From Trinickia acidisoli (lineage in GTDB: Bacteria; Pseudomonadota; Gammaproteobacteria; Burkholderiales; Burkholderiaceae): 64,000 bases of DNA. The stretch covers positions 2,232,001-2,296,000 of the forward strand of contig NZ_JAFLRG010000001.1 of assembly GCF_017315725.1 (NCBI RefSeq), written 5' to 3'. Numbering within the stretch: the stretch's first letter is position 1; each line of letters starts with the position of its first letter. The notes under the pieces are model-generated. The model saw nothing but the letters and a program-made list of their open reading frames with translations, was not told the origin of the DNA and did no database searches. Below are positions 1 to 8,693 of this stretch, piece after piece. The position numbers were made by a program, and so were the translations under genes.

Positions 1-798
1 GTACTCGGGCAGCGCAAACTCGTCGAGGACGGTCTCGAGCTCGCCGCGCGCGAGCTGCTCGGCAATCTCCCACGTCGAGCGCCAGCCGAGTCCGAGCCCT
101 TCGGTAGCCCAGCGGTGCAACAACTCGCCGTCGTTGCAGTCGAGCGAGCCGGCCACGCGCATCGTGACGCGCTTGCCGCCGCGCTGGAAGTACCAGCCGC
201 GGTTCTGGCCGCCTTGCAGATTGAAGGCGAGGCAATTGTGACCGAGCAAATCTTCGAGCGAGCGCGGGCGGCCGTGCCGCGCAAAATAGGCGGGCGTGCC
301 GCAGACGACGCGGCGATTCGTCGCAAGCTTCACGGCGACGAAATTCGGATCCACCGCCCCGCCGATGCGAATCGACAAATCGTAACCCTCGCGGACCAGG
401 TCGACGACGCGATCGGTCAGGTTGAACGACATCTGCAACCCCGGCTTGTCGGTGAGGAATGCCGGCGCGAGGGGCGCGACGTGCTTGCGGCCGAAGGCGG
501 CCGGGGCCGACACGATCAGATGCCCGCTGACGGCGCGCCGCCCCGCGGCCAGCTCGTTCTCCGCCTGGTCCCAATCGGCGAGCAGCCCCTTGCAGCGTTC
601 GAGAAATGCGGCGCCGGCCTCGCTGACGACGAGCCGCCGCGTCGAACGGTACATCAGCTTCACGCCGAGCCGTTTCTCGAGCGCGTCGATCCGACGACCG
701 AGAATGACGGGCGAGACACCCTCCTCCAACGCCGCTGACGCCAAGCTGCCCGCCTCGGCCACACGTACGAATGTTTCGATCTGCTTGAAACGGTCCAT
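1..798 (-). CDS. LysR-family transcriptional regulator (3' end cut by window edge)
   Basis: The reverse strand from the ATG at 798 reads MDRFKQIETFVRVAEAGSLA and continues with a LysR winged helix-turn-helix (about residues 1-60), then an effector-binding domain (HVAPLAPAF, DLVREGYDLSIRIG, RWATEGLGLGW). The frame stays open to base 1, giving 266 codons. The family is usually about 300 residues, so only the C-terminus is missing. It is divergent from gcl with 250 bp between the starts, the usual arrangement for a LysR gene and its target, so it could control the glyoxylate operon; that is inference. The family assignment is firm and the effector is unknown. Confidence 0.85.
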   Translation of the reverse strand, partial: MDRFKQIETFVRVAEAGSLASAALEEGVSPVILGRRIDALEKRLGVKLMYRSTRRLVVSEAGAAFLERCKGLLADWDQAENELAAGRRAVSGHLIVSAPAAFGRKHVAPLAPAFLTDKPGLQMSFNLTDRVVDLVREGYDLSIRIGGAVDPNFVAVKLATNRRVVCGTPAYFARHGRPRSLEDLLGHNCLAFNLQGGQNRGWYFQRGGKRVTMRVAGSLDCNDGELLHRWATEGLGLGWRSTWEIAEQLARGELETVLDEFALPEY

Positions 799-1048
799 CC
801 TCAAGGTCCTTCTGCCGCTTGTCTCTGTCGCCGCTCGTCTCGCCGCGCCTGTCGCGCACGGATCGACCCCATTTCTTCCCTAGCCCACGCGGGCTCCCCG
901 CCTCTGACTGGTTCTGCCTGCATCACATTCAATACTTTTTGTATTGAAATAATGAACCGCCAGCGATCTTATCAAACCTTTCTCGTCGCCCTACAGTGCA
1001 ACTAACCCGCTTTTTGCACATTGGACGAACTGGAAAAGGAGACACCCC
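799..1048. promoter_or_regulatory. divergent promoter region between the LysR gene and gcl
   Basis: The 250 bp between the two divergent start codons holds no credible gene. It is more AT-rich around 920-960 and contains a perfect inverted repeat (listed separately). A good ribosome-binding site, AAGGAG, precedes the gcl start. Confidence 0.5.
928..948. promoter_or_regulatory. 21-bp palindrome upstream of gcl, candidate operator
   Basis: TTCAATAC, a five-T spacer, then GTATTGAA: perfect 8-bp arms about 100 bp before the gcl start, in an AT-rich patch of otherwise GC-rich DNA. The symmetry suits a dimeric repressor or activator site. Which protein binds is not known. Confidence 0.45.
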
Positions 1049-2824
1049 ATGCCGAAAATGAGAGCAGTCGACGCCGCAGTGCTCGTGCTTGAGAGGGAGG
1101 GCATCGACACGGCGTTCGGGGTGCCCGGCGCCGCCATCAACCCGCTCTACTCCGCGCTGCGCGTTGCGGGCGGAATCAGCCACGTGCTGGCCCGTCACGT
1201 CGAAGGCGCTTCGCACATGGCCGAGGGCTACACGCGCGCCGTACCCGGCAATATCGGCGTGTGCATCGGCACATCAGGCCCCGCCGGCACCGATATGATT
1301 ACCGGACTTTACTCGGCTTGGGCCGACTCGATTCCTATTCTCGCTATCACGGGGCAAGCACCTCGCGCCCGGCTCTACAAGGAAGACTTCCAAGCCGTCG
1401 ACATCGAGTCGATCGCCAAGCCGGTCACGAAGTGGGCCGTCACCGTGCGTGAACCGGCGCTCGTGCCGCGCGTGTTCCAGCAAGCCTTCCATTTGATGCG
1501 CTCGGGCCGGCCCGGCCCCGTGCTGATCGATTTGCCGATCGACGTCCAGATGGCGGAGATCGAGTTCGACATCGACACGTACGAGCCGCTGCCCGTCTAC
1601 AAGCCGAAGGCAACGCGCAAGCAGATCGAAGCCGCGCTTGAAATGCTCAATGCGGCCGAGCGCCCGCTCATCGTCTCGGGCGGCGGCGTTCTGAACGCCA
1701 ACGCCGAAGCGCTGCTCGTGCAATTCGCCGAAACGGTCGGTGTGCCTGTCGTGCCGACGCTGATGTCGTGGGGCGCGATCGCCGACGATCACCCGCTGAT
1801 GGCCGGCATGGTCGGCCTGCAGACGTCGCATCGCTACGGCAACGCGACGATGCTCGAATCGGACTTCGTGCTCGGCATCGGCAACCGCTGGGCCAACCGG
1901 CACACGGGCAGCATCGAGGTCTACACGAAGGGACGCAAGTTCGTGCACGTCGACATCGAGCCGACGCAAATCGGCCGTGTGTTCGGGCCCGATCTCGGGA
2001 TCGTGTCCGACGCGAAGGCGGCGCTCGAACTGTTCGTCGAGGTGGCGAGCGAATGGAAAACGGCCGGCAAGCTCGCAGACCGCTCGGCTTGGGCCGAATC
2101 CTGCCGCGCACGCAAGCGCACGATGCAGCGCAAGACGCACTTCGACGAAGTGCCGGTCAAGCCGCAGCGCGTTTATGAAGAGATGAACAAGGTGTTCGGC
2201 CGCGATACGTGCTACGTCAGCACGATCGGGCTGTCGCAGATCGCCGCCGCGCAGTTCCTGCATGTCTACAAGGCGCGCAACTGGATCAATTGCGGGCAAG
2301 CCGGCCCGCTCGGCTGGACGATTCCGGCCGCGCTCGGCGTGCGCGCCGCCGATCCGAGCCGTCCGATCGTCGCGCTCTCCGGCGACTACGACTTCCAGTT
2401 CATGATCGAAGAGCTGGCCGCCGGCGCGCAGTTCAAGCTGCCGTACGTGCACGTCGTCGTCAACAACTCGTACCTCGGGCTGATCCGCCAGGCCCAGCGC
2501 GGGTTCGACATGGACTACTGCGTGCAGCTCGCGTTCGACAACGTCAACGCGCCGGAGCTGAACGGCTATGGCGTCGACCACGTAGCCGTGGCCGAGGGCC
2601 TCGGCTGTAAAGCGCTGCGTGTGTTCGAACCGAGCGAGATCGCACCCGCCCTGCAAAAGGCGCAAGCGTTGGCCGCCGAGTTCAGCGTGCCCGTCGTGGT
2701 CGAAGTGATTCTCGAGCGCGTGACGAACATCGCAATGGGCAACGACATCAACGCCATCAACGAGTTCGAGCCGCTTGCCGATTCGCGCAACGACGCACCG
2801 ACCGCGATCTCGCTGCTCGACTGA
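1049..2824 (+). CDS. gcl: glyoxylate carboligase (tartronate-semialdehyde synthase)
   Basis: Joins two glyoxylate molecules to tartronate semialdehyde and CO2, using thiamine diphosphate and FAD. The 591-residue length is normal. The N-terminal ThDP (PYR) domain has Val51 in [14 protein letters not shown], where most ThDP enzymes carry the activating Glu; Val at this place is a known hallmark of Gcl. The C-terminal cofactor motif is [15 protein letters not shown] followed by VNNSYLG. The start has AAGGAG seven to eight bases upstream. It is first in an operon with hyi and glxR, which convert glyoxylate (from glycolate, allantoin or oxalate breakdown) to glycerate in the cytoplasm. Confidence 0.97.
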   Translation: MPKMRAVDAAVLVLEREGIDTAFGVPGAAINPLYSALRVAGGISHVLARHVEGASHMAEGYTRAVPGNIGVCIGTSGPAGTDMITGLYSAWADSIPILAITGQAPRARLYKEDFQAVDIESIAKPVTKWAVTVREPALVPRVFQQAFHLMRSGRPGPVLIDLPIDVQMAEIEFDIDTYEPLPVYKPKATRKQIEAALEMLNAAERPLIVSGGGVLNANAEALLVQFAETVGVPVVPTLMSWGAIADDHPLMAGMVGLQTSHRYGNATMLESDFVLGIGNRWANRHTGSIEVYTKGRKFVHVDIEPTQIGRVFGPDLGIVSDAKAALELFVEVASEWKTAGKLADRSAWAESCRARKRTMQRKTHFDEVPVKPQRVYEEMNKVFGRDTCYVSTIGLSQIAAAQFLHVYKARNWINCGQAGPLGWTIPAALGVRAADPSRPIVALSGDYDFQFMIEELAAGAQFKLPYVHVVVNNSYLGLIRQAQRGFDMDYCVQLAFDNVNAPELNGYGVDHVAVAEGLGCKALRVFEPSEIAPALQKAQALAAEFSVPVVVEVILERVTNIAMGNDINAINEFEPLADSRNDAPTAISLLD

Positions 2825-2926
2825 CGCGCGCAAGACGTGCTGCTTACGAGACACATCGAACGACCCGACGATCGCCGCTCCCATGGCGATCGTCGGTACC
2901 TTGACCGACCGAAGAGCTACAGCAAC

Positions 2927-3721
2927 ATGCCGAAATTCGCAGCCAACCTGACCATGCTGTTCAACGAAGTGCCGTTTCTCGAGCGTTTCGAGGCAGCGGC
3001 ACGCGCGGGCTTCAATGCCGTCGAATTCCTGTTTCCCTACCCGTACACGCCCGCCGAGCTGGCCGAACGGCTCGAGACGAATCGGTTGCGTCTCGTGCTG
3101 CACAACCTGCCTGCCGGCAATTGGGAAGCGGGCGAGCGCGGTATCGCGTGCCTGCCCGATCGCATCGCCGAGTTCCGCGATGGTGTCGGCCGCGCGATCG
3201 AATATGCGAAAGCGTTGCGCGTACCGCAACTCAACTGCCTCGTCGGCATCCCGAGCGGGGACGTCACGCCCGAACGCGCGCGCTCGACGATCGTCGAGAA
3301 CCTGCGCTTCGCGGCCGCCGCACTCGAAAAGGAAGGCATCAAGCTGCTCGTCGAGCCGTGCAATTCGTACGACATCCCGGGCTTCGCATTGAATCGATCG
3401 AGCGAGGCACTCGAGGTCATTCGCGACGTCGCATCGAGCAATCTCTATCTGCAGTACGACATCTATCACATGCAGCGGATGGAGGGCGAGCTTGCCGCGA
3501 CGCTGCAAAAGCATTTGCCGCGCATCGCGCACATCCAACTGGCCGATAACCCGGGCCGGCACGAGCCGGGCACCGGCGAAATCAACTACGCCTTCTTGTT
3601 CGACTGGCTCGATCGGCTCGGCTACAGCGGCTACATCGGCTGCGAGTACAAGCCGCGCACGACGACGCTCGAAGGCCTCTCGTGGGTCCGCGAGATCGCC
3701 GGGCCGCACAGCACGCGCTGA
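2927..3721 (+). CDS. hyi: hydroxypyruvate isomerase
   Basis: Interconverts hydroxypyruvate and tartronate semialdehyde. The open frame extends upstream to 2837, but the family start MPKFAANLTMLFNEVPFLER is at 2927, giving 264 residues, the usual size. It is a TIM barrel of the xylose isomerase-like family; metal-binding and catalytic segments include LLVEPCNSYDIPGF, YDIYHMQRMEG, HIQLADNPGRHEPGTGEINY and GCEYKP. It lies 102 bp after gcl and 80 bp before glxR, so is almost certainly co-transcribed. The ribosome-binding site is weak. Confidence 0.95.
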   Translation: MPKFAANLTMLFNEVPFLERFEAAARAGFNAVEFLFPYPYTPAELAERLETNRLRLVLHNLPAGNWEAGERGIACLPDRIAEFRDGVGRAIEYAKALRVPQLNCLVGIPSGDVTPERARSTIVENLRFAAAALEKEGIKLLVEPCNSYDIPGFALNRSSEALEVIRDVASSNLYLQYDIYHMQRMEGELAATLQKHLPRIAHIQLADNPGRHEPGTGEINYAFLFDWLDRLGYSGYIGCEYKPRTTTLEGLSWVREIAGPHSTR

Positions 3722-3801
3722 CACGGCTATCCGCGGGAAGACGCGTCGCGCGCTCCCCGCTCCACCCAAACACGACAAACCGCTAAACGGAACATCTCGA
3801 C

Positions 3802-4719
3802 ATGGCAAAGATCGGTTTCATCGGACTCGGCATCATGGGCGCGCACATGGCGCGCAATCTGCTCAAGGGCGGACACTCGCTTTCCGTCACCGGCTCCTAT
3901 CCGGTACCCGACGATCTGCGCAAACAGGCGCACGTCGTGGCCGACTCCACGGCCGTCGCACGTGAATCGGACATCGTGATCGTGATGGTGCCCGACACGC
4001 CCGACGTCGCGAACGTCCTGTTCGCCGACGACGGTGTGGCGAAAGGCCTTTCGGCCGGCAAGCTCGTGATCGACATGAGCTCGATCTCGCCGCTCGACAC
4101 GCAGGATTTCGCCAAGCGCATCAACGCGCTCGGCTGCGACTACCTCGATGCGCCCGTCTCGGGCGGCGAAGTCGGCGCCCGCGAAGCGACGCTTTCGATC
4201 ATGGTCGGCGGCCCCGAGCAAGCGTTCGAGCGTGCGAAGCCGCTGCTCGATCTGATGGGCAAGAACATCACGCTCGTCGGCGACAACGGCGCTGGACAGA
4301 CCTGCAAGGTCGCCAACCAGATCATCGTCGCGCTGAACATCGAGGCCGTCGCCGAAGCGCTGCTGTTCGCGGCGCGCTCGGGCGCCGATCCCGAGCGCGT
4401 GCGCCGTGCGCTGATGGGTGGTTTCGCATCGTCGCGCATTCTCGAAGTGCACGGTGAACGCATGACGAAGCGCACGTTCAAGCCCGGTTTCCGGATCGAC
4501 CTGCACCGCAAGGATCTGAACCTGGCACTCGACGGCGCGCGCAAGCTCGGCATTGCACTGCCCCACACCGCCAGCGCGCAGCAACTGTTCAGCGTCTGCG
4601 CGGCACACGACGGCGGTAGCTGGGATCACTCGGCGCTGTTGCGCGCGCTCGAAATCATGTCCGGTTTCGAGATTGCCGAAGCGCCTGCTGAAAAAGGCGC
4701 TGCGGCGGTTGCGGGCTGA
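3802..4719 (+). CDS. glxR: 2-hydroxy-3-oxopropionate (tartronate semialdehyde) reductase
   Basis: Reduces tartronate semialdehyde to D-glycerate with NAD(P)H, the last step of the glycerate route from glyoxylate. The 305-residue protein has the beta-hydroxyacid dehydrogenase layout: an N-terminal dinucleotide fold GFIGLGIMGAHMARNL, the substrate motif YLDAPVSGGEVGA near residue 115, and the catalytic lysine K169 in GQTCKVANQI. It is third in the gcl-hyi-glxR operon. A glycerate kinase does not follow in this window. garR is a close paralogue name; the neighbours favour glxR. Confidence 0.94.
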   Translation: MAKIGFIGLGIMGAHMARNLLKGGHSLSVTGSYPVPDDLRKQAHVVADSTAVARESDIVIVMVPDTPDVANVLFADDGVAKGLSAGKLVIDMSSISPLDTQDFAKRINALGCDYLDAPVSGGEVGAREATLSIMVGGPEQAFERAKPLLDLMGKNITLVGDNGAGQTCKVANQIIVALNIEAVAEALLFAARSGADPERVRRALMGGFASSRILEVHGERMTKRTFKPGFRIDLHRKDLNLALDGARKLGIALPHTASAQQLFSVCAAHDGGSWDHSALLRALEIMSGFEIAEAPAEKGAAAVAG

Positions 4720-4728
4720 CGATGTCCG

Positions 4729-4747
4729 GGCGGCGCCAAGCGCCGCC
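4729..4747 (+). terminator. hairpin after glxR, possible terminator
   Basis: GGCGGCGC, loop CAA, GCGCCGCC: a perfect 8-bp stem starting 10 bp after the glxR stop. There is no T-run behind it, so intrinsic termination is uncertain. Confidence 0.4.
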
Positions 4748-5100
4748 TACGCATCGAATCCAGTAGCGAGAATTCGGCCGTTCGACACCAATCGAACGGC
4801 CAGCACGTGGGGCGCCTCGCCTTGCGTGCGCAAGGCAAGACTGACGCGCAGCCCGCGCATCGCAAGATGCGCGGCACCCGCGACAGGCAAGCCAAGCGCG
4901 CGCAAGGTAGGCAAAAAGCCGCTTTCGGGCTGAGAGCGGCAGTGGGGTCCGCAGCGGCACCCGACGACGCCGGGGAAGCCTTGGTCGGTCAGACGTCGTC
5001 GTCGGGTGTCCGTCTGTCGGATTGCCATTCTTTCAAACGGGCAGGAGCGCAAACTTTCCTGTCGCCATGTATCGGGACCGCACGCGCCCGATGCCCGCAT
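4747..5100 (-). CDS. possible small hypothetical protein or gene remnant
   Basis: The 387 bp between glxR and the asparaginase gene hold no recognised gene. The reverse-strand frame ending at 4747 has protein-like character only in its last 55 or so residues (LRALGLPVAGAAHLAMRGL, then HVLAVRLVSNGRILATGFDA), with Leu, Ala and Val codons typical of this genome. The upstream half looks random. It may be a short real gene with a different start, or the remnant of one. No function is proposed. Confidence 0.25.
   Translation of the reverse strand: MRASGACGPDTWRQESLRSCPFERMAIRQTDTRRRRLTDQGFPGVVGCRCGPHCRSQPESGFLPTLRALGLPVAGAAHLAMRGLRVSLALRTQGEAPHVLAVRLVSNGRILATGFDA
4776..4801. repeat. strong hairpin (10-bp perfect stem)
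   Basis: GGCCGTTCGA, loop CACCAA, TCGAACGGCC. It lies in the intergenic space and inside the doubtful reverse-strand frame. It may act as a bidirectional transcription stop, but no T-run is present. Confidence 0.4.
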
Positions 5101-5106
5101 CCCCAG

Positions 5107-6129
5107 TCAATACGTATCGAAAACCTGCTGCAGCGCGGCCGGTTCGTGCTCGCCTGCGACCAGCGCGAGCATCAGGAGCACCCGCGCCTTATAGGGATTG
5201 AGCGTGCCGGCGCTGACGAAGCCGAGCGCATCGTCGGGCGCGGCCCCGTTGCGCATCACGTGACCCGAGCCTACGCGCGAAGCCCGCACGACGGCAACGC
5301 CGCGGGCGCGCGCTTCTCCGAGCGCCGCCTGCATGGACGCGTGGATAGAACCGTTGCCGGTGCCGGCCACGACGATACCGCGCGCGCCCGCGGCGGCGAG
5401 CGCATCGACGGCGATGCGCGACGCGCCCGCGTAGCTCGCGACGACGTCGACGAGCGGCCAAGTAGCGGCGACGACGAACGGCGTCGCGCTCGTGTGCGGC
5501 CGCACGGCGGCGCGTTGGAACTCGACGCGGCCGTCTTGCACCCAGCCGAGCGCACCGATCTCCGGCGAGTGGAACGCATCCACGGCATAGGTGCTCGTCT
5601 TGACGACGTCGCGCGCGCTATGGATTCGATTGTTGAATGCGACGAGCACACCTTGTCCGCGCGCGGCGCGCGAGCCGGCGACAGTGACCGCGCCGAGCAG
5701 ATTCAGCGGCCCGTCGGCCGAAAGCGCCGACGACGGCCGCATCGCCGCGGTCATCACGACCGGCTTGTCGGTCTTGACCGTCAGATGCAGCGCATACGCC
5801 GTTTCCTCGAGCGTGTCGGTGCCATGCGTGACGACGATGCCGTCGATGTCCTCGCGTGCGGCCAACGCCGCAATGCGCTCGGCAAGCGTCGTCCACAGCG
5901 CGAGGTCGAGATCCTTGCTGTCGATGCTCGCGACTTGTTCGGCTTCGATGCGGGCAATCTGCGCGAGTGCCGGCACGGCCGCCAGCAACCGATCGACGCC
6001 GACGACGCCGGCTTGATAGCCGGACGTCTGGGCGGCATCGGCGGCGGAGCCGGCGATCGTGCCGCCGGTCGCGAGCACGGCAATACGCGGCAGCGCCGCG
6101 GGGGAATTGGAAAAATGAGTCGTGGTCAT
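5107..6129 (-). CDS. L-asparaginase (type II-like)
   Basis: Hydrolyses L-asparagine to aspartate and ammonia. The frame opens at 6138 (MAPMTTT), with a second ATG at 6129 giving about 340 residues. Both active-site threonine regions are clear: VLATGGTIAGSA near the N-terminus and VTHGTDTLEETAYAL in the middle, plus VVMTAAMRPSSALSADGP. No convincing signal peptide precedes the catalytic domain, so it probably works in the cytoplasm although its sequence is closer to the type II class. It runs convergent to glxR; upstream on the same strand is a CysB-type regulator 70 bp away. Confidence 0.92.
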   Translation of the reverse strand: MTTTHFSNSPAALPRIAVLATGGTIAGSAADAAQTSGYQAGVVGVDRLLAAVPALAQIARIEAEQVASIDSKDLDLALWTTLAERIAALAAREDIDGIVVTHGTDTLEETAYALHLTVKTDKPVVMTAAMRPSSALSADGPLNLLGAVTVAGSRAARGQGVLVAFNNRIHSARDVVKTSTYAVDAFHSPEIGALGWVQDGRVEFQRAAVRPHTSATPFVVAATWPLVDVVASYAGASRIAVDALAAAGARGIVVAGTGNGSIHASMQAALGEARARGVAVVRASRVGSGHVMRNGAAPDDALGFVSAGTLNPYKARVLLMLALVAGEHEPAALQQVFDTY

Positions 6130-6198
6130 GGGCGCCATTCTAACCGCGCCGATCGTGGCGATCGAGCGGGCGAACGCTCGCCCTCGCCCGCGCTTTCG

Positions 6199-7125
6199 CT
6201 ATGCGGCCTCGCGCAACTGCCCTGCCATGCCCGCTTCGGACAACTGCGGGGCGAACATTTCGATGAAGCGATAAGCGTACGCGCGCATGAACGCGCCCTT
6301 GCGCAAGCCCACGCGCGTCGTGCTGCCTTCGAATAAATGCTGCGTATCGAGCGCGACGAGTTCGGCATCGCGCTTCGGATCGTAGGCCATCGCGGCGACG
6401 ATGCCGACGCCCATCCCGAGCTCGACGTAAGTCTTGATGACGTCCGCATCGATCGCGGTCAGCACGACGTCGGGCAGCGTGCCCACCTTGGCGAACGACG
6501 CGTCGATATGCGAGCGCCCCGTGAAATCGCGATCGTAGGTCACGATCGGATAGTCGGCGACATCCTCGAGCGTGACGCGCGCGCGGCTGGCGAGCGGATG
6601 GTGCTTCGGCACGACGACGACGTGGTGCCACGAATAGCACGGAAACGTGAGGATGTCGGGGAAGCGATCGAGCGCTTCGGTCGAGATCGCGATGTCGGCC
6701 TCGCCGTCGATGAGCATCTGCGCGATCTGCTGCGGATTGCCTTGCCGCAGCGCGAGCTGCACCTTCGGAAACGCTCGCGTGAACTCACGCACCACTTTGG
6801 GCAGCGCATAACGCGCCTGCGTATGCGTCGTCGCGACCACGAGATGGCCCGTGTCCTCGTCGGCATATTGCCTGGCGACGCGGCGCATGTTCTCCGCGTC
6901 GAGCAACATGCGCTCGATCAGTTGATGCACGGCCTTGCCAGGCTCCGTCAACCCCGTGAGCCGCTTGCCGCGACGCACGAAGATGTCGACGCCGAGTTCG
7001 TCCTCGAGATCTTTGATCTGCTTGGACACGCCCGACTGCGAGGTAAACAACGCATTGGCCACCTCGGTCAGATTCAAATTGCGGCGCACCGCTTCGCGCA
7101 CGAAGCGCAACTGCTGGAAGTTCAT
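6199..7125 (-). CDS. CysB-family LysR-type regulator (CysB/Cbl/SsuR group)
   Basis: The start at 7125 gives MNFQQLRFVREAVRRNLNLT, the usual N-terminus, with AAGAGAG just upstream; the frame extends further 5' without similarity. The 308-residue protein has the LysR helix-turn-helix (LTEVANALFTSQSGVSKQIK, about 18-40), GLTEPGKAVHQ, and the CysB effector domain (VVATTHTQARYALP, TYDRDFTGRSHIDASF, ELGMGVGIVAAMAYD). Members activate cysteine biosynthesis or sulfonate use in response to O- or N-acetylserine or sulfate status. No sulfur gene lies alongside, so CysB and SsuR cannot be told apart here. Confidence 0.93.
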   Translation of the reverse strand: MNFQQLRFVREAVRRNLNLTEVANALFTSQSGVSKQIKDLEDELGVDIFVRRGKRLTGLTEPGKAVHQLIERMLLDAENMRRVARQYADEDTGHLVVATTHTQARYALPKVVREFTRAFPKVQLALRQGNPQQIAQMLIDGEADIAISTEALDRFPDILTFPCYSWHHVVVVPKHHPLASRARVTLEDVADYPIVTYDRDFTGRSHIDASFAKVGTLPDVVLTAIDADVIKTYVELGMGVGIVAAMAYDPKRDAELVALDTQHLFEGSTTRVGLRKGAFMRAYAYRFIEMFAPQLSEAGMAGQLREAA

Positions 7126-7416
7126 GCGAGCGTCTCTCTTCGACAGGGGTTGGGTCATCGATCGTCGCGATGCGGCATGGGCCACGCTGCCGCTCGAGGT
7201 TCGCGCTGGGCGGATCTGCCGACTGCCGGCACGCACGTCCCGCGCGCGTCCGAACATGGCTTCCGGCACCCGCCTCGTCCGATGTCTTTTTGTTAGGGCC
7301 GGCCCAGTCTAGGCGATGCCGCTTATTCCATGAACAAATAAATCCTCATTTTTTAATGCCGATTTCTGCTAAAGGCGACGTGGGGTCGCAACAACAGGGT
7401 TGAAATTCTCTCGATA

Positions 7417-7432
7417 CTGTATAAAAATACAG
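7417..7432. promoter_or_regulatory. LexA (SOS) box 1
   Basis: CTGT-ATAAAAAT-ACAG fits the CTGT-N8-ACAG operator exactly. TATAAA inside it could serve as the -10 element, so bound LexA would block its own promoter. Confidence 0.9.
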
Positions 7433-7436
7433 GCAC

Positions 7437-7452
7437 CTGTCTATCCATACAG
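7437..7452. promoter_or_regulatory. LexA (SOS) box 2
   Basis: CTGT-CTATCCAT-ACAG, a second exact CTGT-N8-ACAG match. Its centre is 20 bp (about two helical turns) from box 1, suggesting cooperative binding. Its last base is the first base of an alternative GTG start of lexA. Confidence 0.88.
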
Positions 7453-7460
7453 TGACGCCC

Positions 7461-8108
7461 ATGACCAAACTCACCGCCCGGCAGCAGCAGGTTTACGATT
7501 TGATCCGCCATTCGATCGAGCACAGCGGCTTTCCGCCCACGCGCGCCGAAATCGCGGCGGGGCTCGGCTTTTCCTCGGCCAATTCGGCCGAGGAACATCT
7601 GCGAGCGCTGGCGCGCAAGGGCGTGATCGAGTTGGCGGCCGGCGCATCGCGGGGCATCCGGCTGGTGGCGTCCGACGACATGCCGCATCAGTTCACGTTG
7701 CCACATCCGGCATTGATGCAGTTGTCTCTGCCGCTCGTGGGCCGCGTCGCGGCCGGTAGCCCCATCCTCGCGCAGGAGCACATCTCGCAGCACTATGCGT
7801 GCGACCCGGCGCTCTTTTCGAGCAAGCCCGACTACCTGTTGAAGGTACGCGGCCTGTCGATGCGCGACGCCGGCATTCTCGACGGCGATTTGCTCGCCGT
7901 GCAACGACGCAGCGAAGCGAACGACGGGCAAATCATCGTTGCGCGGCTCGGCGACGACGTCACGGTCAAGCGCCTAAAGCGGCGCCCGAACGGGATCGAG
8001 CTCATCGCCGAGAACCCCGATTACGAGAACATCTTCGTTGCGGCCGACAGCGCCGACTTCGCGCTCGAAGGCATTGCGGTCGGCCTGATTCGCTCGACCG
8101 AATTCTGA
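7461..8108 (+). CDS. lexA: LexA repressor
   Basis: Represses the SOS regulon until RecA filaments trigger its self-cleavage. From the ATG at 7461 it has 215 residues. The N-terminal winged helix carries [20 protein letters not shown]. The cleavage site is Ala98-Gly99 in GRVAAGSP; the catalytic dyad is Ser133 in [10 protein letters not shown] and Lys170 in [14 protein letters not shown] at 7452 would overlap the second SOS box, so 7461 is preferred, although neither start has a clear ribosome-binding site. It is autoregulated through the two boxes and may share a transcript with the small gene at 8144. Confidence 0.97.
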   Translation: MTKLTARQQQVYDLIRHSIEHSGFPPTRAEIAAGLGFSSANSAEEHLRALARKGVIELAAGASRGIRLVASDDMPHQFTLPHPALMQLSLPLVGRVAAGSPILAQEHISQHYACDPALFSSKPDYLLKVRGLSMRDAGILDGDLLAVQRRSEANDGQIIVARLGDDVTVKRLKRRPNGIELIAENPDYENIFVAADSADFALEGIAVGLIRSTEF

Positions 8109-8143
8109 CTCTGAACACCGTCTGAACACGTTTGGGAGACGCC

Positions 8144-8485
8144 ATGGATCGCCTTGCCCGCCTCATGCCTTTTCGCACCTTCGGCCGCCTGCGCCACTTG
8201 CGCGGTCTCGTTGCCTGCCCACCGCTCGAGGCAGTCGCCCCGAGCCCTGCGCGGCAAAACGACAACGCGTCGCTTGCGGGCATGCAGCCTGCCGCGCTGC
8301 CCGCATTCGCTCGCGTGTCGCTCAATAGCGCGTTGCATGCGGAGCCGGCGCGACGAGCACCCGTGCGCGTCTATCATGGCGCGTCGCGCGTCATCCTCGT
8401 CGGCACGATCGACGCAGTATGCAAAATGATCGATCGATGCATCGACGACGAACGTGCCGGCGCACCGGCCCCACGGTGGGGTTAA
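8144..8485 (+). CDS. small hypothetical protein downstream of lexA
   Basis: It begins 35 bp after the lexA stop; GGGAGA five bases before the ATG at 8144 supports this start over TTG at 8132. The 113-residue product has no signal peptide or membrane segment. Its C-terminal third looks structured (VRVYHGASRVILVGTIDAVC, then KMIDRCIDDE) and the N-terminal part is Ala/Pro-rich and probably disordered. The position suggests SOS-linked expression. SulA also lies beside lexA in some bacteria, but I see no SulA motif, so no function is given. Confidence 0.7.
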   Translation: MDRLARLMPFRTFGRLRHLRGLVACPPLEAVAPSPARQNDNASLAGMQPAALPAFARVSLNSALHAEPARRAPVRVYHGASRVILVGTIDAVCKMIDRCIDDERAGAPAPRWG

Positions 8486-8693
8486 TCGTTTTTCGCGTGG
8501 TAAGCGCGCTGCTTGCACCGGCAACGCTGCACACACGATAGCGACGGCTCGAGGCGTCGAATGTGTGTCGACGAATGTGTGTCGAATGCGCGGCCAACGT
8601 TGCCTATCCTCGCGAGATCGCCATTTTTGGTAGGGATCGTTTTCGCGTAGTCTCTGTCGATTAGCATTGGACATCGACAAAGGCCTCCGTCTC
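8486..8693. other. intergenic region with a short direct repeat
   Basis: About 208 bp without a gene. GAATGTGTGTCGA occurs twice in near tandem around 8557-8586. This is probably the promoter region of the gene at 8694. Confidence 0.4.

Larger units (their letters stand above)
7126..7460. promoter_or_regulatory. divergent promoter region, cysB-type regulator and lexA
   Basis: This 335-bp gap has no gene. The lexA side carries two LexA boxes (listed separately). The stretch 7318-7370 is clearly AT-rich (CTTATTCCATGAACAAATAA) and is a plausible promoter or autoregulatory site for the CysB-type gene. Confidence 0.5.

Noticed and set aside
1274..3808. 844-codon reverse-strand open frame across gcl and hyi
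   Set aside because: It is antisense to two certain enzymes and rich in Arg/Ala/Asp with no domain; long antisense frames are common in high-GC DNA.
4807..6336. 509-codon forward frame over the asparaginase gene
   Set aside because: Composition is antisense-like (Arg, His, Asp rich), while the reverse strand codes a clear asparaginase.
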